Origin: Myxococcota bacterium
GTDB lineage: Bacteria > Myxococcota_A > Polyangia > JAAYKL01
Length of the DNA: 46,247 nt
Reading direction: 5' to 3'
NCBI GenBank assembly: GCA_030065855.1
Contig: JASJCT010000071.1
Location: 1-46,247, forward strand
The position numbers were made by a program, and so were the translations under genes. Within the stretch, counting starts at the first letter, position 1; the number at the start of each line of letters is the position of its first letter. Below the pieces are notes generated by a model, which was given only the letters and a program-made list of their open reading frames with translations, searched no databases and was not told the DNA's origin. Shown here piece by piece: positions 1 through 7,823 of this stretch.

Positions 1-131
1 ATCCTTAACCGAATGCCATTGCCCTTTGCGAAAGGGGGAGAAAGACGTCTGCCCCCGCCATCGATGACTAGATGCTCCCTTTGGTTTCTACTGCGAATGA
101 CGAAATTTGGACTGATAATGGCGAAAGTCTA

Positions 132-414
132 GACTATTGCCCGACTGGAAAAAGAGTACTTTAAACACTACCGTTCTGTTCGAAGCGCTCCCACAGGCCC
201 CATTGAGCAAAAAGCTTTGATTTATCTGATCGAACAGATGAGTGGTGAAGTCCGTCTATGGTATCGCGTGGGTGGCAAAATGGCCATGACCATCGACCAG
301 CGGTGTGGACGAGATATCTTCCGCAAAGTGATTCGCGCCGGCAAAGATACTTTTTTTCAGCTCTATGAGGCACTCATTAACAACACCCATCAGAATTGCT
401 CTTTTGACATGTAA
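132..414 (+). pseudogene. Coding-like fragment without a start, function unknown
   Basis: After an in-frame TAG at 129-131 this frame stays open for about 93 codons, with protein-like composition: it begins IARLEKEYFKHYRS and continues EVRLWYRVGG. No ATG, GTG or ribosome binding site lies at its beginning; the first usable codon is an internal TTG at 217. I do not recognise the family. It may be the 3' end of a gene broken by an upstream stop or frameshift. It lies in a 1-kb stretch where no intact gene is visible before 1042. Confidence 0.3.
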
Positions 415-663
415 GTCAAGGTTTCGTCTGTTCCGATTTGCGCTTGGTCGAAATCAAAAGGCAGGTTCTTTTCTCATGTCTTCTCCTCGCGTTTTTATGC
501 CAATAACCATATTATCCTCAAGAGCGGATCCGCTTAATCTATTGGAAGGCGGCCGGCGAAGATGTATGCAGGTTCGTAAAACTGAGAGAAGTAGCTTCCC
601 TCGATCTCTGGAGCACTGGTCTCTTTTTACATCAGCTGAGCAAGCTCGAGCGCTCGTGATAGC

Positions 664-792
664 TCAGTCGGCCTCCACCTCGGCCAGCTCGGTGCTGACC
701 TGCTTCATTTCGTCGAGGAGCGCCTGGTAGGTGATCAGGCGTCGGTTGCTGCCCAGCAACAAATAATGGTGACCACCTGGACTGTATCCGTT
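664..792 (-). pseudogene. Gene-end remnant, possibly transposon-associated
   Basis: Read on the minus strand, this 43-codon segment runs from just after an in-frame TAG (793-795) to a TGA at 664-666. It encodes a natural-looking peptide containing GGHHYLLLGSNRRL and ending EMKQVSTELAEVEAD. It has no start codon or ribosome binding site at its beginning. The hydrophilic helical tail resembles the C-termini of small proteins that accompany some transposases, but that resemblance is weak and the assignment is a guess. It is best read as a decayed gene end. Confidence 0.28.
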
Positions 793-818
793 CTACTGCG
801 TATTCCGGTCCAAATCGA

Positions 819-959
819 TCAACGATTCCGAATGAAGTCGATCACCTTGTCCTTCTCGGTTCCTCCCCGTGGAGAGCCAGACCATATGACGGTAAAACTT
901 GAACCAGCGTCATCGTCCAGCGTGATCCTGTGGAACAGTGGAGAAGGCTGGAACAAGTC
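819..959 (-). pseudogene. Second minus-strand gene-end remnant
   Basis: The minus strand is open from a TGA at 960-962 to the stop at 819-821. The roughly 46 codons are protein-like and include FHRITLDDDAGSSFTVIW and KDKVIDFIRNR before the stop. No start codon is present. Together with the fragment at 664-792 it suggests that 400-1040 is decayed DNA. The rest of 415-1041 shows nothing else that I can support. Confidence 0.25.
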
Positions 960-1041
960 TCAGACTATCATCGGGAAAGAGGGAAATCGGCTTTTGGCAT
1001 TCCCCCGGTTTAGTTGACACGCAACTTATGGCTAAATAGGG

Positions 1042-1296
1042 CTATAAAGGAGTGTCAGATGAAGAGAAGAAATTATAGTGGAGTTGCCTTTTATCGCATT
1101 CACTCTGGCAGGCAATGCATCGGCTGACCCCGGGCATGGCTTGGCGGCGTGCCTCGGGAATCTCTTCGTCGCATTCCTCACAGTGAGTTAGACTCTTGCC
1201 AGCCGAGAGGCGACTCCTGGCACGGGCCACAGCGTCGTCTACGTTTGCGTCAATTTGCTCCTGAACAGCCCCATCTCGGGCCCATCCGACAGCCAT
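1042..1296 (-). CDS. ybiI: DksA/TraR-family C4 zinc-finger protein, YbiI type
   Basis: An 84-residue protein that matches the small YbiI branch of the DksA/TraR family along its length. The N-terminus is MAVGWARDGAVQEQID, followed by an acidic-basic helix and a four-cysteine zinc finger (CEEC near residues 39-42, CIAC near 60-63) around the characteristic IPEARRQAMPGV stretch. The family binds RNA polymerase through the secondary channel or is presumed to, but the short members lack the long DksA coiled coil and their role is unclear. An AGGAGGG ribosome binding site lies 5 nt before the ATG. It is a single gene, divergent from the lipoprotein gene at 1478. It stands beside decayed DNA, so horizontal acquisition is possible. 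Confidence 0.85.
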   Translation of the reverse strand: MAVGWARDGAVQEQIDANVDDAVARARSRLSAGKSLTHCEECDEEIPEARRQAMPGVSRCIACQSECDKRQLHYNFFSSSDTPL

Positions 1297-1477
1297 GATG
1301 CCCTCCTCGCTGGTTTACCACGTCTTATGTTTAATAAAATATCATTCAAGAGTGTGCCGCAACAAATTTTTTTAACATTCGAACAGACAGTGTAAATTAA
1401 GCCCGGCTTGTGATATCTTAGAATCTAGAGAAATCTTGGATACGGGTTATTAATAGAAACAACTGATTGGATTCCAG

Positions 1478-2536
1478 ATGTCAAATTGCCATGTCGCGTT
1501 TCAGCCATTCATTGTGAGCGTTTGTTGTCGTTTATGTATCGGGATTGCCGCTTGTGGCGATCTTGACCCCTCACATGAGAGCAGGGATGCTTTGCTGAAA
1601 GTAGATAACAGCGGCACCATTTTTGCGCACGGCAACCAAATAGTGCGCCAATCGGCCAGTGGAGATATCGTCACCCTCTACGAATCTAAATCTTTCAATA
1701 CCCGTCTCCGTTTGGAGCAATCTGCGAACGGTCGTTTCAGTGGTGTATATGAGCAAGACCGTCTGCTGTTATACAATAGCGTTGGTCGCCCAATCGGGGC
1801 TGTAGCAATTACCTACCCTGAATTTCGGCATAAACTAATCGGTTCAGAGCCCAAGGTATTGATACCAATAACGGACATATGGGGTGATGGTGAAATTCAC
1901 ATCAACGGTTTTGACGTGCGTAACTCAGATGGATCATCGTTTGCTCAAATTCGGGCAAACCGCACCCGTTTCAGCCACGCGAGTAATGAGCACATTACCG
2001 TCGCCACAAATAGAGCTGTCAGCCGTTTTGCGATGGATGGAACGACAGCATGGCGTTTCAGCATACACGCTCATAAACTGGCAGTGGCCGCGAATGCCGA
2101 CTACACAGAAATTGTGCCTACCTCAAATGCCCGAACCATTATCCATTTGAGCAATGGCAAAGCAATTGGGCAACATTCTTTCTCGGGACCGCTTTGGAAT
2201 ATAGCTGTTTCTCCCAATGGGTTGTACTCTGCGGCCACTACCCAGACCCAGCTCTACTTATTTCTACAGGGGATGCTGATACAGACAATCGACCTATCCG
2301 TTGCCTATGCTGTATCTCTTGCAGTGAACGACAAAGGGGATACGGTTGTCGGCGGCCAGACAGCATCTCATCACGGTCGCGTTCTGTTATACGATGTCAA
2401 TGGCAGCAAGAACCGCGCCCACGAGCTGGAGCGCGATGATCACGCGTTTTCCCCAGCTGTAAAATTCTTTAATGGAGGTGCCCGTTACTTTTTTCAAAAC
2501 GCCAAAGCGTTTTCATCTGCAGAGGTTCGACCATGA
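1478..2536 (+). CDS. Predicted lipoprotein with beta-propeller-like repeats
   Basis: 352 residues. The N-terminus has a hydrophobic segment ending in the lipobox-like IAAC (Cys26), so export and lipidation are likely. The body shows degenerate repeats of the form 'hydrophobic strand - hydrophobic strand - G/D turn' (for example LWNIAVSPNGLYSAATT and VAYAVSLAVNDKGDTVV), as in WD40/PQQ-type propellers without catalytic motifs. I infer a binding or scaffold role on the periplasmic or outer surface. Its TGA overlaps the ATG of the M23-domain lipoprotein downstream (ATGA at 2533-2536), so the two are translationally coupled and may form a complex. No clear Shine-Dalgarno precedes the ATG at 1478. 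Confidence 0.7.
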   Translation: MSNCHVAFQPFIVSVCCRLCIGIAACGDLDPSHESRDALLKVDNSGTIFAHGNQIVRQSASGDIVTLYESKSFNTRLRLEQSANGRFSGVYEQDRLLLYNSVGRPIGAVAITYPEFRHKLIGSEPKVLIPITDIWGDGEIHINGFDVRNSDGSSFAQIRANRTRFSHASNEHITVATNRAVSRFAMDGTTAWRFSIHAHKLAVAANADYTEIVPTSNARTIIHLSNGKAIGQHSFSGPLWNIAVSPNGLYSAATTQTQLYLFLQGMLIQTIDLSVAYAVSLAVNDKGDTVVGGQTASHHGRVLLYDVNGSKNRAHELERDDHAFSPAVKFFNGGARYFFQNAKAFSSAEVRP

Positions 2537-4848
2537 TGCGTTCAATTATAGTGGTATTGATTTCATTGTTGTTTTGCTACGCGTGTAGCGAGGATACAGG
2601 CGCTGATGCTGATGCTGATGCTGATGCTGACGCTGATACTGACGCTGATTCTGATGCTGACTCTGACGCTGATTCTGACGCTGACTCGGATTCTGATACC
2701 GATTCAGAGTCTGATTCTGAAGTTGATACCGATGACATAATAGATACAGATATGGAGTGCGAGGATCAGTTTGCTTTACCCCAGGACTTTGCCGAGCCCA
2801 ACAGTCTGCCCTGGCCGATGAAGAATAAAGAAAGTGGTAATATCCGCTCTGCGCTTGGGAATACATTGGGCGAGTACCAGGGGTTTGGTACTGATTATGT
2901 TCACACTGGGATTGATATTCGAGGCCTTCGAGGGGACTATGTGCAGATCGTTATGGACGGCAATATCTGGATCACTGCCAACCTATCCCAATGTAACGAC
3001 TTCAGCGGAACGAGCTGTCGCATCTATGTGCTGGATGCCAGCCGTCGATATATTTTCTATCACAGTCATCTTCTGTTGAGTAATAGTGACCCAATCAGCG
3101 TTCAACTAAGAGAAAAGATTGAAAACGCAGCCCAACAGGGCGATAGTGACTACTCAGTGCAACCGAATACTGACGTTTTTGTCGGTGACACCCTGTCGGC
3201 AATAACAGACTTCGCCAACAACCAATGGGCGCATCTGCATCTCTCGATATTCGACGCTGAGGGAAACTTTGACGCTATCAACCCACTGTTAGCATTTGAT
3301 TTAGAATCTACTGACCCGCCTCTGATCGACGACGAACCGCCCCAAATTGATTGGATGATATTCCGGAGGGACAATACCACCCAACAAGTAGAACCTTCTG
3401 GGGCTTGTAATGAGATTACCGGGGCTGTTGACGTGGTCGCACAAATGGTCGATTCTTTCTTTACAACCGATCCCGAACCAGAACCCCTTCCGAGCACCTA
3501 TGATGCTGTCGGCATCTACGGCGCAAGGCTCATCATTCGAAACACCGTCAGTGGTGAGATCTTAGAGTTTCCGTGGTATGAATTCAATCGATGTCCGTTT
3601 ACATGTGCTGGACCAGATCGCGGCCTGGATTGTCCCATACAAATGTCCCTGGAGGATTTCTTCGATAGTTCCATTGACACTGGCAGCGCCTCTCCCCTGT
3701 TGGCGATCAACTATGCCGACGAGTTGTTTGCTACGGATCTGTCAGATTCCGATTATATGGGGACCCCGAAGTATGCCCATATTCTCACCAATAGTTGGGG
3801 GCTGGACGATGCCTGGAACACAAACAGCTCGCCCGATGGGTTGTATCAGGTATCAGTTGAAGCCCGAGATCACGCGGGTAACCGGACCGCGCTTTCCAAG
3901 TTTGTCGTGGTGGACAACAATGGCACGATGGACACCACATCGACCCCACCAGAGGTGTATGTCCGTGACCATGCCGACGATATCGGCGCTGTGCCCTCCA
4001 GCCTGGGTGACCAGCCGAGTTGGGCCAGTCCGGATATCATCGTGCTACCAGCAGGGACCCCCGTTGACATTGACACCCAACCTTCTGCCGAACCCCTCAT
4101 TGCCGACAATCAATACGATGTCTATGTACGCGTGTCCAACGATGGCTGTTCAGATGCGACAGGTATTAAGCTGCGGCTCACCTCATTGCCGGCAGCGCTC
4201 TTTACGACGAGTGAAGATAGCATACCCATCACTCCCGAGGGCGAATTCATTGCTGATGACAGCCACCCAAACGGATTGGACTTACCGGCAGAAACAACAG
4301 CGCTTCTCGGACCATTTAGCTGGACACCAACAGCAGAGGAAACAGCATTGGCAAGTGGGTATCGCGCCGTGTTGGTGGAAATCCAATCGACTGATGATCC
4401 CCTTGATACGGATGTGACCAATGCTGATGATAACAACAAGGCACTGCGCAATGTTCAACAGATGAGTGATGCTTTCTTAGAATCGCCCACGTTTCAATTT
4501 GGAAACCCGGGGCCAGCGACCGCCTGTATCCAACTGGTCTTTGAATCCAACGCCATTCCCATGACCCATCCCCAAACAAACATCGAGTTGTCTTTTTCAG
4601 ACCCGACCAATGTGGCGGCCTATTGGGGTTCAGTCCCAGGGGCTATCGTCCAACACGATCCATCGACAGGGATTTCAACCGTTCAGTTTCTGCGAAAACG
4701 GGTGCCGCTCACACCCCTGGCGCTTAAGCCCATGGTTGTCTTTGGCGGCTCGATCCAAGTGTCCAAACCAGACAATACCGATGCTGCTGTTGTTCGACTC
4801 TACCAATACGTCGATGGGAAATTAGATTCAGGGGTGGCGTTCCTTTAA
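2533..4848 (+). CDS. Asp-rich lipoprotein with M23 (LytM-type) peptidase domain
   Basis: 771 residues. A signal peptide ends in the lipobox CYAC (Cys18). An Asp-Ala/Asp-Ser/Asp-Thr linker (about residues 24-70) is followed by a domain with M23 metallopeptidase hallmarks: HTGID (His124, Asp128) and HLH (His234, His236), which would supply the three zinc ligands and the neighbouring catalytic His. M23 enzymes cut peptidoglycan cross-bridges. The distance between motifs is long and has a disulfide-type insertion (Cys155, Cys162), so activity is not certain. The remaining 500 residues contain beta-rich segments, including a CARDB/Ig-like stretch around 530-650. It overlaps the upstream propeller gene by 4 nt. 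A surface-anchored cell-wall hydrolase or adhesin-like binding protein fits best. Confidence 0.75.
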   Translation: MMRSIIVVLISLLFCYACSEDTGADADADADADADTDADSDADSDADSDADSDSDTDSESDSEVDTDDIIDTDMECEDQFALPQDFAEPNSLPWPMKNKESGNIRSALGNTLGEYQGFGTDYVHTGIDIRGLRGDYVQIVMDGNIWITANLSQCNDFSGTSCRIYVLDASRRYIFYHSHLLLSNSDPISVQLREKIENAAQQGDSDYSVQPNTDVFVGDTLSAITDFANNQWAHLHLSIFDAEGNFDAINPLLAFDLESTDPPLIDDEPPQIDWMIFRRDNTTQQVEPSGACNEITGAVDVVAQMVDSFFTTDPEPEPLPSTYDAVGIYGARLIIRNTVSGEILEFPWYEFNRCPFTCAGPDRGLDCPIQMSLEDFFDSSIDTGSASPLLAINYADELFATDLSDSDYMGTPKYAHILTNSWGLDDAWNTNSSPDGLYQVSVEARDHAGNRTALSKFVVVDNNGTMDTTSTPPEVYVRDHADDIGAVPSSLGDQPSWASPDIIVLPAGTPVDIDTQPSAEPLIADNQYDVYVRVSNDGCSDATGIKLRLTSLPAALFTTSEDSIPITPEGEFIADDSHPNGLDLPAETTALLGPFSWTPTAEETALASGYRAVLVEIQSTDDPLDTDVTNADDNNKALRNVQQMSDAFLESPTFQFGNPGPATACIQLVFESNAIPMTHPQTNIELSFSDPTNVAAYWGSVPGAIVQHDPSTGISTVQFLRKRVPLTPLALKPMVVFGGSIQVSKPDNTDAAVVRLYQYVDGKLDSGVAFL
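2602..2735 (+). repeat. GCTGAT-type hexanucleotide repeat encoding the Asp-Ala/Asp-Ser linker
   Basis: About 22 imperfect hexamers (GCTGAT, GACGCT, GATTCT) encode alternating Asp with Ala, Ser or Thr directly after the lipobox. Hexamer gain or loss would keep the frame and change stalk length. Confidence 0.85.
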
Positions 4849-5080
4849 TCTCTAAAGGGTTGAAATAACGCTAGGGCTGAATGAAGATCGGCCTCGATGT
4901 GATCTGGACGGCAGCTGCATCAGTGCTGCTGTCAGCGGACTGTTCCCCTTGCCCCCGACAGCTTACCATAGAGTACCCAAGGCTGAAGCACCAGACCCAC
5001 AAAAGTATCCTCATCAATAACCCTCTTCTTCTTCCGTTAATATTGGTATCCTGTTCTGTCTAATTGATGTTATCAAGTTT

Positions 5081-6286
5081 TTGATGGGCACCCAACACCA
5101 ACTGCTATGGACGACAACGCGATGGACATTTTGCCAGTGGCTGCAGTTAAGATATCGATGTTTCCTCGCGCCCAATGCTGACCCTGAGCCCAGTCCGCCT
5201 TACGTTGTCGTTGCCAACCACGGCAATTTTTTTGATCCGTGGATGATCGGTCTCTACTTTAAACACGCCCTCCGCATCATGATGAGTGACGATGGGTTTC
5301 GCGCCGGACCTATTTCAAGATGGTACTTGAACGGCATTGGCGCGTTTCCCAAGAAAAAGGGAGCGAGAGATCTGCGGGCAATGAAAAAAACCCTGTCTTT
5401 TTTAAAGCGCGGGGATCCTGTATTGATCTTTCCCGAAGGCCAAGCGACCTGGGACGGGGAAACACAACCCATCTACAGGGGCATTGAACGGATGGTTAAG
5501 CGGATCAAGTGCCCACTGGTGATCGCTCGGTTTAGCGGACATTTTCTAAGCCGTCCCTGGTGGGCAAAGGGCTGGCGGAAGGGCCGCGTTCTCCTTGAGC
5601 GCACTGTCATTCCTTCCGATCAGGTGGCGCGTATGGACGAAACTGAAATTCTGGCTGCGATTCAAACGGGTATCCATACAAACGATATTCTCGATGCGCG
5701 CAATCAGGCAGGCGGGTTTCGCGGACAGCGCCTGGCAGAGGGCGTTGAAAGACTGATCTGGATCTGCGTGCGTTGTGGCCGATCAGGTACGCTCGCCACT
5801 GCTGGAAATGAAATCAACTGCTCGGCATGCGGCAAATCATGGACCATGGATGCCTATTGCCGGTTGTGTGCAACTGACGGTGCTGCGCTGCCATGTGACA
5901 ACCTGCACGCCTGGGTCCAGGCACACAAGACCGCGATAATAGAAGCAATCTCCCGAGCGACAGCCACTTCGACCCTAACCTGCGATACGCGGGTAACACT
6001 AAAAAAGGAGACCAATGTTGGCAAATTCGCGCCTGAGTCAACCGGTAGCCTCGCAGTGAGCAAGGCCGAAATTAATTACACGCCCAACGATAGCTCGGCG
6101 CCAGCTTACACATTTCCCATCTCGACCATAAAAAATTGCGTTATCCAGCAAAAGGACATCTTTGAGGTGACCGTCGGCAGCACTGACTACCGGTTCGAAA
6201 TGCCCGGGCGTAGCCCAATGAAGTGGCTCATGTACATCCGATATCTCACTGGCTATGAAGAAATCGAACAGCGCGGTGTTATTTGA
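5081..6286 (+). CDS. PlsC-type lysophospholipid acyltransferase with C-terminal zinc-ribbon region
   Basis: 401 residues from TTG 5081, or 400 from the adjacent ATG at 5084; neither has a convincing ribosome binding site. The N-terminal domain (about 40-200) has the acyltransferase block I NHGNFFD (His47, Asp52) and block III FPEGQ (Phe117-Gly120), the catalytic and glycerol-phosphate-binding motifs of the PlsC/LPLAT fold. The enzyme should acylate lysophosphatidic acid or another lysophospholipid at the inner membrane. The C-terminal half is unusual. It carries two CxxC pairs (CVRCG near 228 and CSACG near 245) and another CRLC, resembling a zinc ribbon, then about 130 unassigned residues. 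It converges with the CDP-alcohol phosphotransferase gene, 13 bp away. Confidence 0.82.
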   Translation: MMGTQHQLLWTTTRWTFCQWLQLRYRCFLAPNADPEPSPPYVVVANHGNFFDPWMIGLYFKHALRIMMSDDGFRAGPISRWYLNGIGAFPKKKGARDLRAMKKTLSFLKRGDPVLIFPEGQATWDGETQPIYRGIERMVKRIKCPLVIARFSGHFLSRPWWAKGWRKGRVLLERTVIPSDQVARMDETEILAAIQTGIHTNDILDARNQAGGFRGQRLAEGVERLIWICVRCGRSGTLATAGNEINCSACGKSWTMDAYCRLCATDGAALPCDNLHAWVQAHKTAIIEAISRATATSTLTCDTRVTLKKETNVGKFAPESTGSLAVSKAEINYTPNDSSAPAYTFPISTIKNCVIQQKDIFEVTVGSTDYRFEMPGRSPMKWLMYIRYLTGYEEIEQRGVI

Positions 6287-6299
6287 TAGTTGTTTGCGC

Positions 6300-7448
6300 T
6301 CAAGTAGTTTTTTGAGGTGGTTGGTAGCGTATGACGGTGAGGAGGGTATCGATCGCCGAGGCCACAGCACCCACAGCAAACGGCACGGCAAATGCCGGCA
6401 CAATGCCGGCCACAGCAGTGACCAAAGCGTAGAATGGCAAGAAGTCTGTGCGAAAAACCATATCCCGAACCGTAAGGGCCAGCCGGGAAAATCTGCCTTG
6501 CTGTTTGGGGCGTGTCTCACGTGCCATTTTTTGGTAGTCCCCAGACCCTGAGCGGCGGGCCATGATGTAGTAGCGAGGCAGGATTGTGGCGAGATAGGCT
6601 GCAACGCCGCCAATACCGAGATATGACCAAAAGGCGTGGTCTGATCCCCGAGCCAGGGCGGTATACATACCCAGGATATAGGAGAGGCCCACCATATCAT
6701 CGACGATCGTGTCCAGCCATGCGCCGAGCTTAGATCCCTGGAACTTGAGCCTGGAAAGTTCCCCATCGCACCCATCCAACACAGCAGAGAACCAGTAGCA
6801 AAAGCCGCCAAGGACAAATCCGGTGTAGGTGCCCATGAGCGCGAAAGGTCCGGAGAGGATCCCAACGAGGAAGACAACTGCCGTCACCCAGTTGGGCCGG
6901 ATCGGATAGGCAGCGAGGCGGCGGGATATGGCTGTCGATATTTTTCGATTCAGATTGCGCGAAATGATACCATCTGCTTCTTTGATAAGGGATTTCATTA
7001 GGGCGCGCTCGGCCAGGCGTTTGTGATCGGCATCTAAGATGCGGATGGCAAATCCACGACCTGCTTCTGCGCTACCAGGTCCTGCGCTTGCGAGCCAGCT
7101 GGTTGGGTTTTTAACGATTTCGCGCCACGCTTTGATGGGTAGGTTGGCAATGGGCAGGCCTGCAGGGATCCCAGCCCCACCGATCAAGGCACTGTCAAAT
7201 ACCAAATCAGCAGATACCACTGTAAACACCTCCGCATCTGACGGCTCGACTTCGGCCTGGATGATTTCGATATCGACCTTGGAAGAGATCGGCAAGGGAC
7301 CGTCACCGACAAAGGCCACGTGGGTGATGCCTGCTTTTTCTAGGGTGAGCATCAATCTCTCACCCACGGTGAGGCCGAGTAGGAGATCGGTCACAGCATT
7401 GCCGTGTTCTTTGGATGGGCAAACGACGAGGGCAATGCGCTTTGTCAC
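6300..7448 (-). CDS. CDP-alcohol phosphotransferase with nucleotidyltransferase-like N-domain
   Basis: 382 residues from a GTG at 7448, chosen because AAAGGAG lies 9 nt upstream; the frame could also open at TTG 7505. The C-terminal half (about 170-382) is a polytopic membrane domain with the full CDP-alcohol phosphotransferase signature: Asp225, Asp228, Gly229, Arg233, Gly242, Asp246 and Asp250, with Ser232 in place of the usual Ala. These residues bind metal and CDP. The N-terminal 160 residues look like a shrunken nucleotidyltransferase domain (VGERLMLTLEKAGI, VVSADLVFD) without the Gly-rich NTP loop. The arrangement recalls bifunctional inositol-phosphate cytidylyltransferase/DIPP synthases, where a cytidylyltransferase precedes the transferase. 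Substrates are unknown; a phospholipid headgroup or inositol-type polyol is likely. Confidence 0.82.
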   Translation of the reverse strand: MTKRIALVVCPSKEHGNAVTDLLLGLTVGERLMLTLEKAGITHVAFVGDGPLPISSKVDIEIIQAEVEPSDAEVFTVVSADLVFDSALIGGAGIPAGLPIANLPIKAWREIVKNPTSWLASAGPGSAEAGRGFAIRILDADHKRLAERALMKSLIKEADGIISRNLNRKISTAISRRLAAYPIRPNWVTAVVFLVGILSGPFALMGTYTGFVLGGFCYWFSAVLDGCDGELSRLKFQGSKLGAWLDTIVDDMVGLSYILGMYTALARGSDHAFWSYLGIGGVAAYLATILPRYYIMARRSGSGDYQKMARETRPKQQGRFSRLALTVRDMVFRTDFLPFYALVTAVAGIVPAFAVPFAVGAVASAIDTLLTVIRYQPPQKTT

Positions 7449-7563
7449 GTTTAGCTGCTCCTTTGAGAACGAGGGCACGCTATCGCCGGATGCAGCCGGC
7501 GTCAAGGACGAGCATTCCGAGGGACTGGTTTTCGTCCCGAAATGGCGATTTCTGGGACCAAAA

Positions 7564-7645
7564 TGTAGCAGCGGGGTTTATCCCCGCTTGCAGAAGAGCT
7601 GAGAATTACTTGGGTTTTACCGTGGGGATAAACCCCACGCCTACA
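7564..7645. repeat. Paired-hairpin (BIME/REP-like) element
   Basis: Two head-to-head palindromes: GCGGGG-TTTAT-CCCCGC at 7571-7587 and CGTGGGG-ATAAA-CCCCACG at 7621-7639. Each is bordered by a TGTAG-like end (TGTAGC at 7564 and its inverse CTACA at 7641-7645). The same pair of palindromes, with the same CCTACAAG border, occurs at 36787-36810 and 38657-38682 on either side of the insertion sequence. This marks a dispersed family, probably mobilised in trans. Confidence 0.75.
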
Positions 7646-7683
7646 AGATTAGGTTGCAAGCAGGTATTTCGGAAAGGGGACTA

Positions 7684-7823
7684 GTGGAGAAGAGTGCCTG
7701 AACACTGTGCACACAGCGTTTTCTACTGAAGAAGAGTGCTTGGACACTGTGCACACAGCGTTTTCTAGTGAAGAAAAGGGTCTGAACACTGTGCACACAG
7801 CGTTTTCTAGTGAAGAAGAGTGC
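7684..7823. repeat. 42-bp tandem hairpin repeat, array 1 (about 3.3 units)
   Basis: Exact 42-bp periodicity: GTTTTCT occurs at 7718, 7760 and 7802. Each unit contains the palindrome TGTGCACA and the inverted pair TTTTCT...AGAAGA/AGAAAA around a CTAGTGA or CTACTGA centre. Because 42 is a multiple of 3, the plus strand reads as a 14-residue peptide repeat (LNTVHTAFSSEEEC type), but there is no start codon or ribosome binding site. The array abuts the stop codon of the lipoprotein gene at 7824. A diverged array lies at 45831-46039. The whole stretch 7449-7823 holds only this array and the paired-hairpin element. Confidence 0.85.

Noticed and set aside
1013..1018. TTGACA as a -35 box upstream of position 1042
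   Set aside because: No matching -10 at 16-18 bp, and the gene at 1042 is on the other strand; it is probably part of decayed element DNA.
4881..5063. Short ORF between the M23 lipoprotein and the acyltransferase
   Set aside because: No ribosome binding site, no recognisable motif and composition unlike the neighbours; the 232-bp gap is treated as non-coding.
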